A stretch of DNA of 64,000 nucleotides. Origin: Isoetes taiwanensis. Its lineage: Eukaryota > Streptophyta > Lycopodiopsida > Isoetales > Isoetaceae. Positions 1 through 12,161 of this stretch are shown piece by piece. Below the pieces are notes generated by a model that made no database searches, had not been told where the DNA came from, and worked only from the letters and a program-made list of their open reading frames with translations. Location of the stretch: assembly GCA_021234155.1 (NCBI GenBank), contig JAJEKV010000266.1:1-64000 (forward strand), in the 5' to 3' direction. Made by a program: the position numbers and the translations under genes. Each line of letters begins with the position of its first letter. Positions within the stretch are counted from its first letter, which is position 1.

Positions 1-479
1 GTACTTGGGCCATTCTAGGAGAAACAAAAATTATGTGTACTACCATTATCCATCAAAATTATAGAAAGGCTTACTACGCATCTACTTGGCCTATAGTTGG
101 AAATCCCTTGAGAAAGGTGACTTTCGGCATTACCGATTCAATGGTACGAGAATATGAAGGAGCGCCGCAGTATTGAATATATTACGGGGAGCCTGCGTCC
201 TGCGACATGTGGTGTGGACTCAAGATCATGCATCCCAATCAAGGTCGGCCACCATGGCGGGTTGGTGATAAGGACAGTGCATGCGTGGCCAGGTGCATAC
301 ACACCTTAGCATACCTTATCTCGGCGTTCTCCGACCTCTTTAGGGAATAGGCGTAAGATTCAGGAGCTTCCCTTCTGGAGCATTGATACGCTTATGGGCG
401 TCTTTGAAGGTGACTTTCTTTCTACGGCGGCCATAGGAGTTATAGGGGCCCCGGACTTGTGACGGGGTTTTGCCAAGGT

Positions 480-1110
480 GTGAATGGCGGTGCGTCGCGA
501 GTAAGGAGGCTTGAGGGGCCAGCGGATCTTTGGTTCCTTGGTGTGTCCTCCTCGGGCTTAATGCCTTAGCCTACATTACATGGCCGATTTGGTCTATGGC
601 CTTAACCATTAAGCTTAATGGAGGGGCCAACCCTTCAATGTAGCCCTCCAGCCCTCTTTTCATTCATCCACAGTATGCGGCCTGGGAGCACATGAAGTCA
701 TCAGGTGTGGAAATAAAGCTGACATCCCCTTACGCTCTAACTTTTGTAGAGATGCGGATTTCATTGGCATTTTGCGTGGCATACGAGGCACATGTCGACT
801 TAAAGCTTTTGGCAAACTTCACGAGAGTTGCATCGCTCCTATCGGATGCTTGGCTGGCATAGCCCTTCCACCAAATACGAGGAGGCTGACTCTGTAAGGT
901 TGGTAGTGGCAGCCTTTCATATCCTTTACTACGTCATTCCATAGGATTTCCTAAACTCCTTTCATCTCGCCGAGCCAGACGCCAAGATTCAGCCCACCTC
1001 TAGATTTGCCATCAAATTGGGCGGTTCCTATTTTTCCATATATCGGTTATGGTACGTATCACCGGATTCTTCTGCTCCTTGTCCCGGCGATGTACATGGC
1101 TAAGGATGAC
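480..1110 (-). pseudogene. Degenerate gag-like retroelement remnant
   Basis: No long ORF survives. On the minus strand, near 870, the bases rc to a stretch resembling the gag region near 15.95 kb: both carry the same 'gcatagcccttccaccaaat' string on the plus strand and continue with a similar Trp/Gly/Lys-rich reading. I infer a decayed copy of a related Ty3-type gag. Several stops interrupt it. The rest of 1-1,400 looks like repeat sequence of the same origin, but I could not assign it. Confidence 0.35.
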
Positions 1111-1399
1111 ATCTTGATTTCGCCAGGGACTCGAGTTTGACCGGGAGAAGGTTGCTCTATCCCTAGAGGAACCCCGCTGATGACGTTGGAATGGTGCCTC
1201 CTTTAGCACGTGGGCATTTTGGATTAGTCTGAGAAGGCGTCTTTGTGGTGGGGACTTGGCTTAACTGCGGGTAATCGGGTCTATCCTCCCGACATGCTTT
1301 GCGGTTGGTATTCAGCACATAAGTCTGCAACTCAACTAGTTGTAACTTCATCAACATAAGTTCCCTTTCGGGGGTTAACCCTCGGCGGCGTCGAGGGAA

Positions 1400-2900
1400 A
1401 AGACCGGCCAGCGGCGTAGCGGCAATCGCCTATATATTGAGCATAACAAGGTATGAGCGTAATTTCAACAAGATCAAGTCTCACAAGAAGATCATTTTGG
1501 GTAATCGGGAGTAAGAGTGAATAAGAAAGACAAGAGAAAAGATTTTAATTATAAGTCAAAACAACAAGTTACATTGCGAAGCTTCACACTAAAGGTAGGA
1601 TCAACTTAAAGTTATATAATACAAAAGTGATTTTTATACATGGGCCACTTTCTTAGTACAGTCAAAACATGAAACAAACAAAACAGTACGCCCGGACCTA
1701 GGGGTTCGCCAGAAAGGGTACATGATGGAATAGCTAACACTTTCATGGGGATAGGTTCAACGCTTATACGTTTTTATCTTGGGAATGCGATGAATTGTAT
1801 GAACGATTATCGGCTTGATATAAAACGCGAAAAATACGGAAAAAATTCGGCTACGGAAGATTTTTGCGACGCTGAAATTTTTTTGGCGACGCTGAATTGA
1901 AAATGTAAGATCGCTAAAAAAAATGGCGTCGATAAAACCTTATGTAATCTGGCGACGCTGAAAGTATTTTTCGGCGATACGAAGAATGCGGCGTGCACGC
2001 CGAAAAATCCCAGTTTAAAAAAATTATTGCAGATGCTGCATATCGATCCGGCGAAAATGCTTTTCGCGATGCGAATCTGAAGGTTTTTAGATTACAGACT
2101 GTGTAAACTTCGACGCCGGGGAACTTTTTTCCGTCGTAGTAGGTTTAAATACGTTAAATCGTATTTTACTAAAATATGTATTTTTTGACTTTATACGTCA
2201 TGAATTTGAATTTTGTCGCATTGCACCTATATCCTCTTTATCGATAGGCTGCAGACGAAAGCTTATAAGATTACTCCGTGCTTCGAGGCGATGTGGTGGC
2301 CGGTAGTCCCATGGGGCTAATAATAAGGAGATTGAAAAGCCTGCTTAATGCATAAAAAGATTTTGCAGTGCGTGATTTGGCATCCTCAAAAGCCGTGTCG
2401 GACATACTCAAATAGTCCCCACAGCGGAAAAGGGCATTTTCAGAGATGAAGCCAAAGGCCCGTTCTCACGAGGATATTAACTACCTCCATACCCTTGTCC
2501 GGATCATAACAAGGCTCTTCCCTCTGGTTCATCCATCTCATAGTCATACTCTGCCCTGGATACTCCCCATATCTTTTGTAATCTTGTTCTGGAGGGCCCT
2601 TGATCATCCCTTCTTATAAATTTGGGATCCTCTCTTCGAACTCCTCGAAGTGTCTCCTCCCAAGGCGATCAGAGTAAATATATGTACATTGAACAATTCC
2701 TCTACCTCCAACTTTAAGGAAGAGAATTAAACATTGAAGAGAAAAGACAATTCAATGGTTTTCAATAGTACAAGACAATACAAGGAAAGGAAATGTTGAA
2801 TATATATAAGAAAGAAAAAAAGTACATAGATTATGGATGGGCCCATTGAAGGTAATGGCAATCAAAAATTACTTAAGACTAGATATAATTGTCTGCTTAA
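1400..2900. other. Non-coding stretch, no gene seen
   Basis: No ORF with recognisable content. At 1,860-2,000 the string GGCGACGCTGAA or close variants occurs three times within AT-rich, homopolymer-rich DNA, followed by the perfect 14-bp palindrome cggcgtgcacgccg. This may be the subterminal region of a small DNA transposon; no ends or target duplication were found. Confidence 0.3.
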
Positions 2901-3114
2901 AAAATAGAACTAAGAAACTACCGCAACATCTTGTGCTTGGAAAGTGTCGAACTGCCGGCTCTGTAAATTTGTAGGAGTAGCACACCACTTGATGAAGTGA
3001 CTGATGAAGCTATCTCTGGAGGAACACATTTGTAGCCAATATAGCGCAGCAACAGACTCATGTTCATCCAAGAACCAATCTCATGGTCAAAACATTTGCA
3101 ATGGCTAGATCGAT

Positions 3115-4439
3115 TCATGGGATGACCTCTTGCTCAAGGTTGGGAGCTAACTTCTTATGGCCGGTGGTCGAAAGTGCCCTAAGTGCCCAAACAAAAGCCC
3201 CTGCCAGGTGCAATTGCCTTAGCAAAGAAGAGAACCTGTACGCTTGTAAAAAGCCGACAAGAAAAAGCCCGCAATATGGCATTTCAGCCCCTGAACCATC
3301 GGATGGGTTGGAAGAGGCCAACTCGCACTCCAAATTCTCGGGGTAGTTCCTCCTCCATGGCAAAAGTCCTTCTCCTCCCGAGCATACTTTGGTTCTCATC
3401 ACATAAATCCTCCATGGTTGGGTCGTCTTCAACCTTGGATTTATAGCGTCGTTGATGTTGGGCACATGTGGCCCGTCAGAAATTTAAAAACCGATTCGGG
3501 AATTGAAGATGGGGTACCTCAATCATTAAGCGCATAAGGATAGCGGCAGCTGATAGGCTCAACATCAAGAGGTGATAGTTGAGAAAGTTGGTGTATCTCC
3601 GGCTCATAAGCCGGGGACTGGGAATAATCAATGAAGTCATGCGACTTCGGCAATATTCGCCAGCTCATAGAGAAGATGAGCGTCTTCGCTAACCCTTATT
3701 GGCGATATCGCGTCGCCCATTGAATGTCGCTCATCGCCAAATAGTCTTGATCCCCAACCTTGATGGTAGAAAGCGAGCTTAAACCGACAAGAGCCCTCGC
3801 CTTTACTACGGGGTAGAGGCTTCTCTTTGGTTAATTCCCTCCATCATTACAAAGTCGGCATAGCTTATATGCTCATCCTCCTCGGGATCCGGAGGAAGTG
3901 GGGATTTTGGCTTGCTCTAAAGCCGTGGTCGATGCGAATCAATATACCTATCCATGATAAGAGCAAGGGCATTTGGGGCCTCAAAGTATGAGTTTCTCCA
4001 TTAGAGCCACGGTCGATGGGGGCGCGTGCTTGCTGCACGCCCGAGAATGCCCCTAAGAATATCATAACTATGGCGATCATCCCCAAACATGTGCTCTAAG
4101 ATGCCCCGTGGAAGATAGGGTTGAGGCGGCTCCCGAAAAAATTCCACACGAGGCGTGGATTTCCTCATCATAAAACTCTAGGAAGGTCGCAGATAGTCGG
4201 TGGAAGCGCGCGATGTTGTCGATGAGGTCGACCGCACACGCGCAACATGGGATCCAAGAGAGGGTAGGGGAACCCGAGGATCCATTGTCGCCTCCCATGT
4301 ACCATGCTAGGCTACCGGCATCCATTACAAGGCACGGGAGATGGGAGAAAGAAGAAAACGTATGAGTGAGAAATGATGAAACCCTAAAGTGAATGTCACT
4401 TTTAAACTTGTCGGCACGGCCAAACATCATTATTATCAT
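3115..4439 (-). pseudogene. Decayed retroelement ORFs, related to 17-18 kb
   Basis: Short open pieces at 4,439-4,077 and 3,465-3,115 lie on the minus strand. The first contains a DLIDNIARFHRLSATFLEFY-like stretch that lines up loosely with the WYDAANHIHDFPAEQAFHVF stretch of the ORF beginning near 18.3 kb. The DNA near 3.64 kb (caatgaagtcatgcg) also resembles that near 17.53 kb (cgatgaagtcgttgc). I therefore read it as the same unknown ORF in a second, older element. Function is not recognised. Confidence 0.35.
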
Positions 4440-4994
4440 TATATTATATTTTAGTTATTATTATTATTATTATTTTTTTTTTTTTTTTCCTTAAAAGAAA
4501 GAAAATCACAGCTTAAAATAAGAAGTCAAAACAAGATTTGTATTAATATATATATCGCATTTACATAGATACAAAATTGTTGTGTTACATAATCATGGCG
4601 CTCCCCACGGATCCGGGCGTGCTAGTCAAGGTCTTTTGTCATGATCGTTACTTCGCTTGGCATGAATTGCACATAGATTTGCATCGCCAAAGAGGGCCAC
4701 CAAACAGGCCTGCTGCCTCTGGAGTGCTAGAATGGCATGAGTCCAAAACCGGAGATCCGTTTTAAATTCCCCGAATCTCTCGGACCGATATTTGGAATGG
4801 GAGTTTCCGTAGCAAAAACTCAGTGGATTTCTGATATTTCCTTATTTCCCTAAGTGCCACAGGCTAGGGCTTGTAACGATGTCTCCCCTCTTGGGCTGGG
4901 GTAGAGCTCCAGAATAGTTTCCCCCCTGTCCTCATATGTACCGCCTTTCGGATGATCTCATCGGCGCCCGGTTATCCCCGCAGCCTTAGCAATA

Positions 4995-5410
4995 CTACCC
5001 CCGAGCCTTGAGCTGGTCCTTATACCGGAAAGCAATCCGATTTACGGGTGTCTTCTTCAGTTTTTCGCGAGGGAACACGAACTTCAAGGTGGCCTTAATC
5101 ACTAGGTGCCTTTCTTCCTCTTCTTTCCTCAGCCGCTCCTTTACGGCCTCTGTTACCTCGTTCGCCCTCTGGTTCGCTTCATCCTGCATTCTCTTCAGGG
5201 CTTGCTCCTGTTCCACTTGCTGTTGATGGATGGTATCCTCCGGCTTAGCGCACCGCTCTCGGCCAATTGTGTTGCCCTCTGCGATTGCGCTAGGAGTGCT
5301 GCTTGCTCTCCTTGCTTTTTCCTAGCTATCCCGATATCCGTTCTTTCTTGTAAGCTCCGAAGTAGCGTGGAGGGTTGGCTGTATATCTCAGCTCAACAAC
5401 CCTAGGAACT
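4995..5410 (-). pseudogene. Charged coiled-coil ORF in retroelement remnant
   Basis: The clean part (5,216-4,995) encodes about 73 residues, rich in Glu, Lys, Arg and Gln with heptad-like spacing (EQEQALKRMQDEANQRANEV), ending in a basic tail. A frame-shifted extension upstream to about 5,410 continues in the same style. It lies between the primer-binding site near 6.43 kb and the unknown ORF near 4.4 kb, the position held by the H3-like ORF in the element at 20 kb. No histone fold is visible here. A gag-like or accessory protein is possible. Confidence 0.35.
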
Positions 5411-6084
5411 GATCCGGTGAAGAATGAGGGTGTTCCGAGCTCCTAGATAATACGGTTAGTCTTCTCTTCATATGAAAACATTGGGAGGGTGTAGGCTCCC
5501 CCATCAAAGAGGCACATCCCGTTTCCTAGGTAGCGGTACTAAGCTGGTCGTCCGATGCTAGCCATGCCCGTAGGGTCGCCTCCTTGCGGGCCACGGCGTG
5601 CTATTTTTGGGCTCGTTTGTAAGGCCTCTTCTTCGCTGCCTTTGTTCATCCTTCTCCCCGGCGGAAAGAACGGCAGCATACCGACACCATCTTCCCCGCT
5701 CAACCACAATGCAAAAGTCTCCTGATGGCGTTGAGCTTAAATACAAAACGCTCATTATAGCAGAAGAGCGGGTATGGTATTCTGACTCCTTCGTAGAAAC
5801 GTTTAACAAAATATTCCAAGATCTCCTCGCTTTTGCCTCGCTTCCGGGCGATGGTTTTTGTCGGGCAAAGATCCTTAAAAAAAGTAAGGCTGTGGCGGCG
5901 GGCGCTTGGGGGAGAAAGGTATGGGATGGAGGTTGGCTATGGCAGAGAAGAGCTTCCCATTCCGGCGGCTATGGCGGCTAGGCGGAGCTCACAAGGACGC
6001 TAGGCGTTAAAAAAAGTGACCTTTAACTAAATTTGACATTTTAACCCTAAAAATTTTTTTAAGAGAAAAAGTGGCGAAACACGT

Positions 6085-6262
6085 TTTTCGAGGTGGCGGG
6101 CACCCCCTACCTCGACGTTGCTACGGGCGCCAGCCCCCTGCCCGCCACTTAGGGTTAGGGTTTTTTTTTTTTTTTTCAAGGTGGCGGGCACCCCCTACCT
6201 CGAGGTCGCCACCGTCGCCAGCAACACCCGGGTACCACCTGCCCGCCACTTAGGGTTAGGGT
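6085..6262. repeat. Tandem pair of ~95-bp GC-rich hairpin units
   Basis: Two units, each running from cgaggtggcgggcaccccct to tgcccgccacttagggttag. In each, GTGGCGGGCA at the start pairs with TGCCCGCCAC near the end, so each can fold back. Each unit ends in TTAGGGTTAGGG, and they are separated by a T run. The TTAGGG pairs are too few to be telomeric; I read them as part of the repeat. Confidence 0.6.
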
Positions 6263-6428
6263 TGGGCACCGGGTACACACCTCTTAATCACACTTAAACC
6301 ACGTTAAAGCAATCATGACGGCATCTACTACACCACCCAAGCTCATACTATTCCAAAATCTTCACTCACTAGCTAACGATCTAACGAGTTAGTATGTGGC
6401 CAGTGCAATAGTTTGGCTTCCCAGAACC

Positions 6429-6441
6429 ATGCTCTGATACC
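6429..6441 (-). promoter_or_regulatory. Primer-binding site, tRNA-iMet type
   Basis: Minus strand reads TGGTATCAGAGC, the usual plant retrotransposon primer-binding site complementary to the 3' end of initiator Met tRNA. It lies directly beside the LTR-like block that begins near 6,441 on the plus strand, so the internal region of this element extends toward lower coordinates. Confidence 0.6.
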
Positions 6442-8515
6442 ACTTTAACGCCCCCCTCAATATATACGACCCTGGCCAGTATACATACGGGACTTTCCTC
6501 CCATGGCGACCATATCGCCATGAGCGGAACCTCCGCCTATCCGGGCCATCTATACGTAGAGGTGCCCGGTGAAGGACACCGGAGGTGTCATTCGCCCACG
6601 ATTGGGACTCCTAACGCTGAAGCGTGACTACATGTTAGCACACAACATAAATCATATATAAATAACCACCACGAAGGGTGGCGCATCCATCCAAATAGCA
6701 ACGGCAGAGAATATGCATCTAAACTAAGAAAACACCCCAAAACCCCGTGTTCTACCCCGTTCGAGACTCTCACGTGAGGATAGACCGACGGTTCGCCTCA
6801 AGAGATCGCCAGACGGAGGTATAACGGCGTTCTTTCGCATAGAACATCGGCTAGGGTTGTCCACCCATCCGCCCTCCCGTGCACACTTTGCGGATGGGTC
6901 GATTCACGCCATGGCTTCGCTATAGCCTTCCGGAGACGCCTTGCTCTCGGTATCACCCCGCCGAGCCTACTCCGGGTTCATGCGCCCGGTCCGATGAGGC
7001 GGTGGGGAAGCGCCCCCTTCCGTGATCACAAGTGGTTCCATGGGTGAGCTAGAGAATACATTAGGGATTTTTTGAGATCATAAAAGGGCCTTCTAAGAAC
7101 TGCCGATTAACAGTTATATGAACTACCAATCGTAAAACAGGATCGGTAATCCGTCAAGAAAAAAAAATTATAACTGACCATCGATCACATTTTTAGCATA
7201 AGTGTTGATAGAAAAGTCCAAATGAGCTCTTGTTTGGTGCAATAGATAGATCTCATTGAGATCTTTCCAACCTTGGATGGATTGCATATCTTTTAGCCCC
7301 AGATGATAGTAAAAAAATGGTAAAAACCATATTTTTGGAGTTTTGACAATCATAAGTGGTTAAAAATGTGCAAAGCACCTAAGATTGGAAAGATCTCAAC
7401 GAGATCTATCTATTGCACTAAACGAGCTCATTTGGACTTTTCTATCAATAGTTATGCTAGAAAATGTGATCCAAAGATGAGTTAGTTATAATGCAGGCAC
7501 GACCGGACCCGTCCGACTCGATTTCTGATTGGTAGTTCATTTATCTTCATTTGGCTTAGTTGGTATGTTTTGAAGGCCCTTTTTAATCTCAAAAACTCCT
7601 AACGCGCGCATGAACCCCCCATCCGCATCTCCAACTTACTCACCCTAAATCTACTCAAAGTGCAAGGTGCCCCATCCCGGGTCACACCACTACACCCGTG
7701 GAGTGTCGGACCCATACCCGGCCCCCTACGCGGACCTGGCCATCGCCTAGCCCACCGTAGAGTCTCAGGAGCCTTTTATGTTCGGCAAGACCCCACCCCC
7801 ACTTCACCATTAAGGCCCCTTCTTTGGTGCTAAGCCAATCCATAGCATCTATGACCCTAAGTGGTCTCTTGTACATAGGTCGCGATCTAATGGGATAATA
7901 CAGGGCTCTATCTAGGAACATACTACAATAAATGGGCTCGAGGTCTCTACCCCCGTAATCCCCCATTTCAGAGTAATACTATGCAACGAACTATCAATCC
8001 ATCCTTTAAGAGCAAGACCGAATCGGAAATAAAGAGAACTCACCTTTACAATCAAGGGTTAGTTCCTACAAGTAAAGCAATGAGAAAAACAGAGAAACAA
8101 ACACAACCCGATTGCCCAATGGGGCGCTACCTAGAATTCACAAAGGCTATCCTAGCCACCCACCCGAGTTAATTTGGACCGTTACCATTGGGTGCTTCCA
8201 TCTCCGGGTCTTGGGGGTTCACTTGACTACATAGGTGAAAGTGCTTGGTATGGTGGCGCCTACGCTTGGTATGGTGGCTTTCGGCCAGGGTGGGTAGGGC
8301 TTCGGCTCCTGCTCCTTTTGGACGAATTTTGGGAGTTAATTAGGGATAGGGATCAGGTTGACAGCCTAATTTGGAAGTCCCCATGCTGGCCAATCGATTT
8401 AGGCCAGGTGGCGCCTCCCCAAAGCATTAATTAGCCTAATTAATCCATTTGAACCTTAATTCCCTAGATTATAGGTTATTATCTTTAAGGATTAAATTAA
8501 TCCCTTTTAGGTCAA
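6441..8515 (-). repeat. LTR-like block A, Ty3/gypsy type
   Basis: It borders a primer-binding site on its 3' side (minus sense) and an integrase fragment with a short purine-rich stretch near 8,515 on its 5' side. Several segments match the LTR at 20,753-22,855 in order: 'cactttgcggat', 'ggtatcacccc..actccgggt', 'gtgtcggacccat', and 'aggtctctacccc'. The two are clearly related but too diverged to be the two ends of one recent insertion. The termini are not clean TG..CA, so both boundaries are approximate. Confidence 0.45.
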
Positions 8516-8636
8516 CCCCCTAGGTTACAATACCCCATGGTGGCGTACCTTTAATGGGTGACGCGTCGGTATATTTATACGTATACCGTATAAATACGTT
8601 ACGTATACCGTATAAATATGCAGAACGTCACAGTCT

Positions 8637-9217
8637 AAGGCTGTATCCGTAGTTTTGCAAGGCACAAAGTGTGCCATCTTAGATAATTTGTCTACGACAA
8701 CCATTAATGCATCCTTGCCTCGTAGAGTTCTAGGAAGTCCTGTGATAAAATCCATACTTACCACTTCCCATTTTGCATTCGACACTGCTAAAGGTTCCAA
8801 GGCTCCCAGAATTTGAAGCTGTTCTGCCTTGGTCTGTTGGCACAATTGGCATTCCCGAATATATTTGGCTATCTGTTTCTTCATTCCCGGCCAGAAATAG
8901 CTACTTCGAAACTTGAAGTAGGTCTTCATAAAGCCCGCATGCCCTGCTATTGGGCTGTTGTGTGTGTCGTGAAGAATTAACTTCCTTACACCTGATGATT
9001 CGGGTACACACAACTTATGCTTATGGTACAACAGGTTGCCTTCCTTCCTATAATGTTTGAAGACTTCTCGTTCCTTATCTGTTCTAGCCTCCTTAGAGAG
9101 GCTTGCCCAGACCTCCTTGAAATCACCATCAGATGGTAATGTCTCCTCAATTTTCTTGCCATACCCACTCGAAAGAGTTGATATAGCATTACAATGTGTT
9201 CTCCAATATGCAATCAT
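8637..9217 (-). pseudogene. Ty3/gypsy integrase fragment
   Basis: An open frame of about 190 usable residues shows the integrase zinc-binding region (HDTHNSPIAGHAG, then ECQLCQQTK) and the start of the catalytic core with the first Asp (VVSMDFITGLP) and VVVDKLSKMAHFVP. The second Asp and the Glu are absent: homology ends near DTALDCD at about 8,640, where the sequence turns into an AT-rich palindromic run. Neighbouring DNA holds LTR block A. It is a truncated copy and could belong to the element whose RT breaks at 14.35 kb, but that is not shown. Confidence 0.85.
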
Positions 9218-9540
9218 ATTTTGATTTAGGTGCTGGCATTGTAAGTGACAATTCTCATTAAATGACTGGGATCATAAAATATAAATATTGAATGTGCTAT
9301 CATCAGGGTTCCTTGAAAACATTAGAGTGAGCATTGCCAATACGTCATTATTCTTTGAATAGTAGCTTATTATGGGCTATAGTTCTTTTTGTGATACCAA
9401 TCCAAGGCTTAAGATTAAACAATTTTATTTCATCTCTAATTGTTATCATGTAAAGAATGGATGGAGCCTTAATCAATAGCATGATAATTTGAGGATTTCA
9501 CATAGGATTTTATTTCATATATATTTGTTTCCTATGATAA

Positions 9541-9591
9541 ATAGAATAGAATAGAATAGAATAGAATAGAATAGAATAGAATAGAATAGAT
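9541..9591. repeat. (AATAG)n microsatellite, probable LINE tail
   Basis: About ten uninterrupted 5-bp repeats of atagaatag. It sits at the 3' end (minus sense) of the LINE coding region, where a poly-A or simple-repeat tail is expected, and the minus strand reads a short A-rich stretch just before the repeat. I infer it is the LINE's own 3' tail. Confidence 0.7.
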
Positions 9592-9599
9592 TTTTTAGC

Positions 9600-11855
9600 G
9601 TCCACGGAGACCGATTGGCCTATGGGACCCAAACAAAAAGAGCGCAGCGAGCATATTACTGACAGGATTAAAAAACCCCCGCCCCGAAGGGTTTTCGAGG
9701 GAAAAATCTTAGCAGTAATAAGTATGCTGGCACGCTGTACAATGTATAGGACAGTTCAATACCGTCTCGGAGGACACAACTGAGTCCGTGCATCCATAAC
9801 CTCCTGGAGGTATGACCCCAACAAACCCACTGACGCCGTATTCAATAACTCATGCAATGGTTGGCCGGGCACTAGTAATCGAACATACCGCTCTCGGATA
9901 TGGGCAAACGCTGGGCAGATCTGGAGGGCATGACATTCATCATCAATGGCGCTCTAGTGGCAACACTGGCAAAGCCTTTGCTCTCGTGCTTCCCGAGCCC
10001 AACATCCTGTCTCAATGCGGAGGCGATGTGCACCCGTGTGAATGGAAGCTATAAGTCTGTGCTTCTTCATGGGCAACTGGGTGTACAAGTATTGGTGTGG
10101 GTCTCTCGTGAGCTTAGGATTGACTTGCTGCTGATAGTGTGCCAGCTTAACGTGCGTCAGAGCATTTGCATCCCAGAGCTTGCGAAGGAAAGTAGCATCT
10201 AGGTACAGCTTAAGTGCCTTGTGATCTTTCTTTGTCCTTACATGTACGCATCTGTTTGCCTGTACACCCCAGCGTGAGAGCTACTGAACTTGCTTGTCCT
10301 TCCAGCAGGCTTTCAGGCGTTGGGGACCCATCGCCATGGCCAAAGCAAGGTTGGGCAAACGTGTATCACCTTCTGGAAGTAAATGATATGGAAGTAAATG
10401 ATATGGCGTTCCAATGCAGCCCGTTGAAGGGGTAGAAAACCTGTCTCTTGGAGTAGGATCTGGTATGGAACTGTGGACTTTACCCCAAGGGCTCGTGCCA
10501 AGAAGGCTTTCTGCACCTGCTCGAGGTCATTCCAGGTGTTGAGGGATATCACCGGACCCCACACTTCTGCCCAATACAAAAGGACCGGCTCGACCAAGGC
10601 CCGAAACAAGTGTGACTGGTGGCCCCGGGCATACAACTCTGCCTTGTGGCTGTTGTTCTGCATGGCATATAGTGCTTTCCAACCCGCCGTGACCCGCAAC
10701 CTGATGGCAGCATCCCAATGGGTGGTAGTAGAGAACTCGATCCCCAAGTACTTGTAGGTCGGAGCCACCTCTACATCTTGTCCCTAGTAAGTGAATGAGG
10801 GAAGCCTTGGCTGACAGGATGACGAAACTAGCAGCACCCTAGTTTTGGCTAAGTTAACTCGTATGCCAGTGAATCGGCAAAAAGTGTCAAGAGCATTCAG
10901 GTGACGTTGCATATCCTCTGGAGTATAGGCCAGAAGATTGATATCGTCAGCATATATGAGTTGCCGGATTGTGTGATGCATGAGATAGGCGCCCGCACCT
11001 CCATGCTCAGAGAGCCAATCTTCCAGCTGGTCAATGTATAGGCCAAAGAGTGTGGGGGAGAGGGGGCAACCCTGACGCACTCCAATACTACTGATTACCG
11101 GCTGTCTTGACGATGTGATACGGCCTGAGCATGCCTTGTATAGCCTATATACTGCATTCTGCAAGTCAAGGAGGGTCCCCAGCTGCCGCAGTCTATCCCA
11201 TAACCTGTCCCGGGGCACTGTGTCAAAAGCTTTTGCGAAATCCACGAAACAACAGTACAGGTTTTGTCGATGATTCCTACTATCCTATCAATGTGCGCAG
11301 AGTGAAGACATGATCAATGGTGGAATGCCTGGGCCAAAAGCCTGCCTGTGTGAGAGCTCGCACATCTGCCTCCTCCGCCCATATTGTCAGTGGTGGTCAA
11401 GGATGCCAGCCAACAGTTTTGCAAAGAGAGAGCTGACCATAATAGTGCGATAGTTGGCCGGGCATTGAGGGTCCCCTGCCTTGTATATGGGCACAACTCT
11501 ACTAGTGGTCCACTGCGGAGGGAAGCCTTCTTGCAATGCTTTATTGAATAATGCCGTGAGGACAGGCACCAGTGGAGGCCCAGCCCATTTCAGAAGTTTC
11601 GCCTGCATGCCATCTAAATCTGCTGCCTTCCCATTCGCTAGACGTTGTAGGCCCATGATGACATCCCCCTCTCTGATGACCGAGCCATACCTATCTGTGG
11701 AGGGACTGGTGTCCGGCCCCCGAGCGGGCCATAGAGCTGTTGCAAGTACTGTACCCATTGCTCCAAAGTGATGTTCCCTCTGGACTGTGCAGTTCAAGAC
11801 CCTAATGGAAGGCCGCAGGATAGTACTAAGAGCTCTCTGTATTACCCGATCCAAA
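9600..11855 (-). mobile_element. LINE, 5'-truncated, minus strand
   Basis: Reading 11,855 to 9,600 on the minus strand gives RT segments in the right order. N-terminal: GKAADLDGMQAKLLKW and CPANYRTIMVSSLFAKLL. Palm: MDFAKAFDTVPRD, GVRQGCPLSPTLFGLYID and the YADD active-site box. Thumb: TGFLPLQRAALERHI. A C-terminal Cys/His-rich tail follows (RLRIETGCW). No endonuclease domain is present, so the copy is 5'-truncated. At least two frameshifts separate the pieces (11,387, 10,784, 10,313). It lies about 300 bp downstream of the B12D-like gene. Confidence 0.85.
10313..11854 (-). pseudogene. LINE reverse transcriptase, frame-broken
   Basis: Three overlapping open pieces (11,854-11,387; 11,245-10,784; 10,768-10,313) together make up most of a LINE RT. 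The catalytic Asp pair in YADD and the FAKAFD Asp are intact, but the chain is interrupted by frameshifts and a stop between pieces, so it cannot give one protein as read. The style (GVRQGCPLSP, YADDINLLAYTPEDM) is that of non-LTR retrotransposons; I do not assign a clade. Confidence 0.85.
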
Positions 11856-12161
11856 ATAACAACCCTACAACTTTGTAAATTTGTAACACATGTTAGAGTA
11901 ATGTTAGCAATACTGGATCTATTTTGGTGATGTTATTATTAGTTACAATCATGCAGACTTCCAAGTTGCCAATTTTGTTTTTAAATGAGAATCCACAATA
12001 TTATTGCATTTGTAAATATAGATGTTTGTGGAAGAAACATGTAATAGAAGCGAGGAACTAATTATACACAAATATCATGAGACTTTCATCGTGGAAAATA
12101 TAGGCTATATGCAGGGAATATGGATCTACAAAGGCTCAAAATATGACCACAAACAATAGCA

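Noticed and set aside
6140-6262. TTAGGGTTAGGG strings as telomeric repeats
   Set aside because: Only two short pairs, each part of a duplicated GC-rich unit; not a telomere tract.
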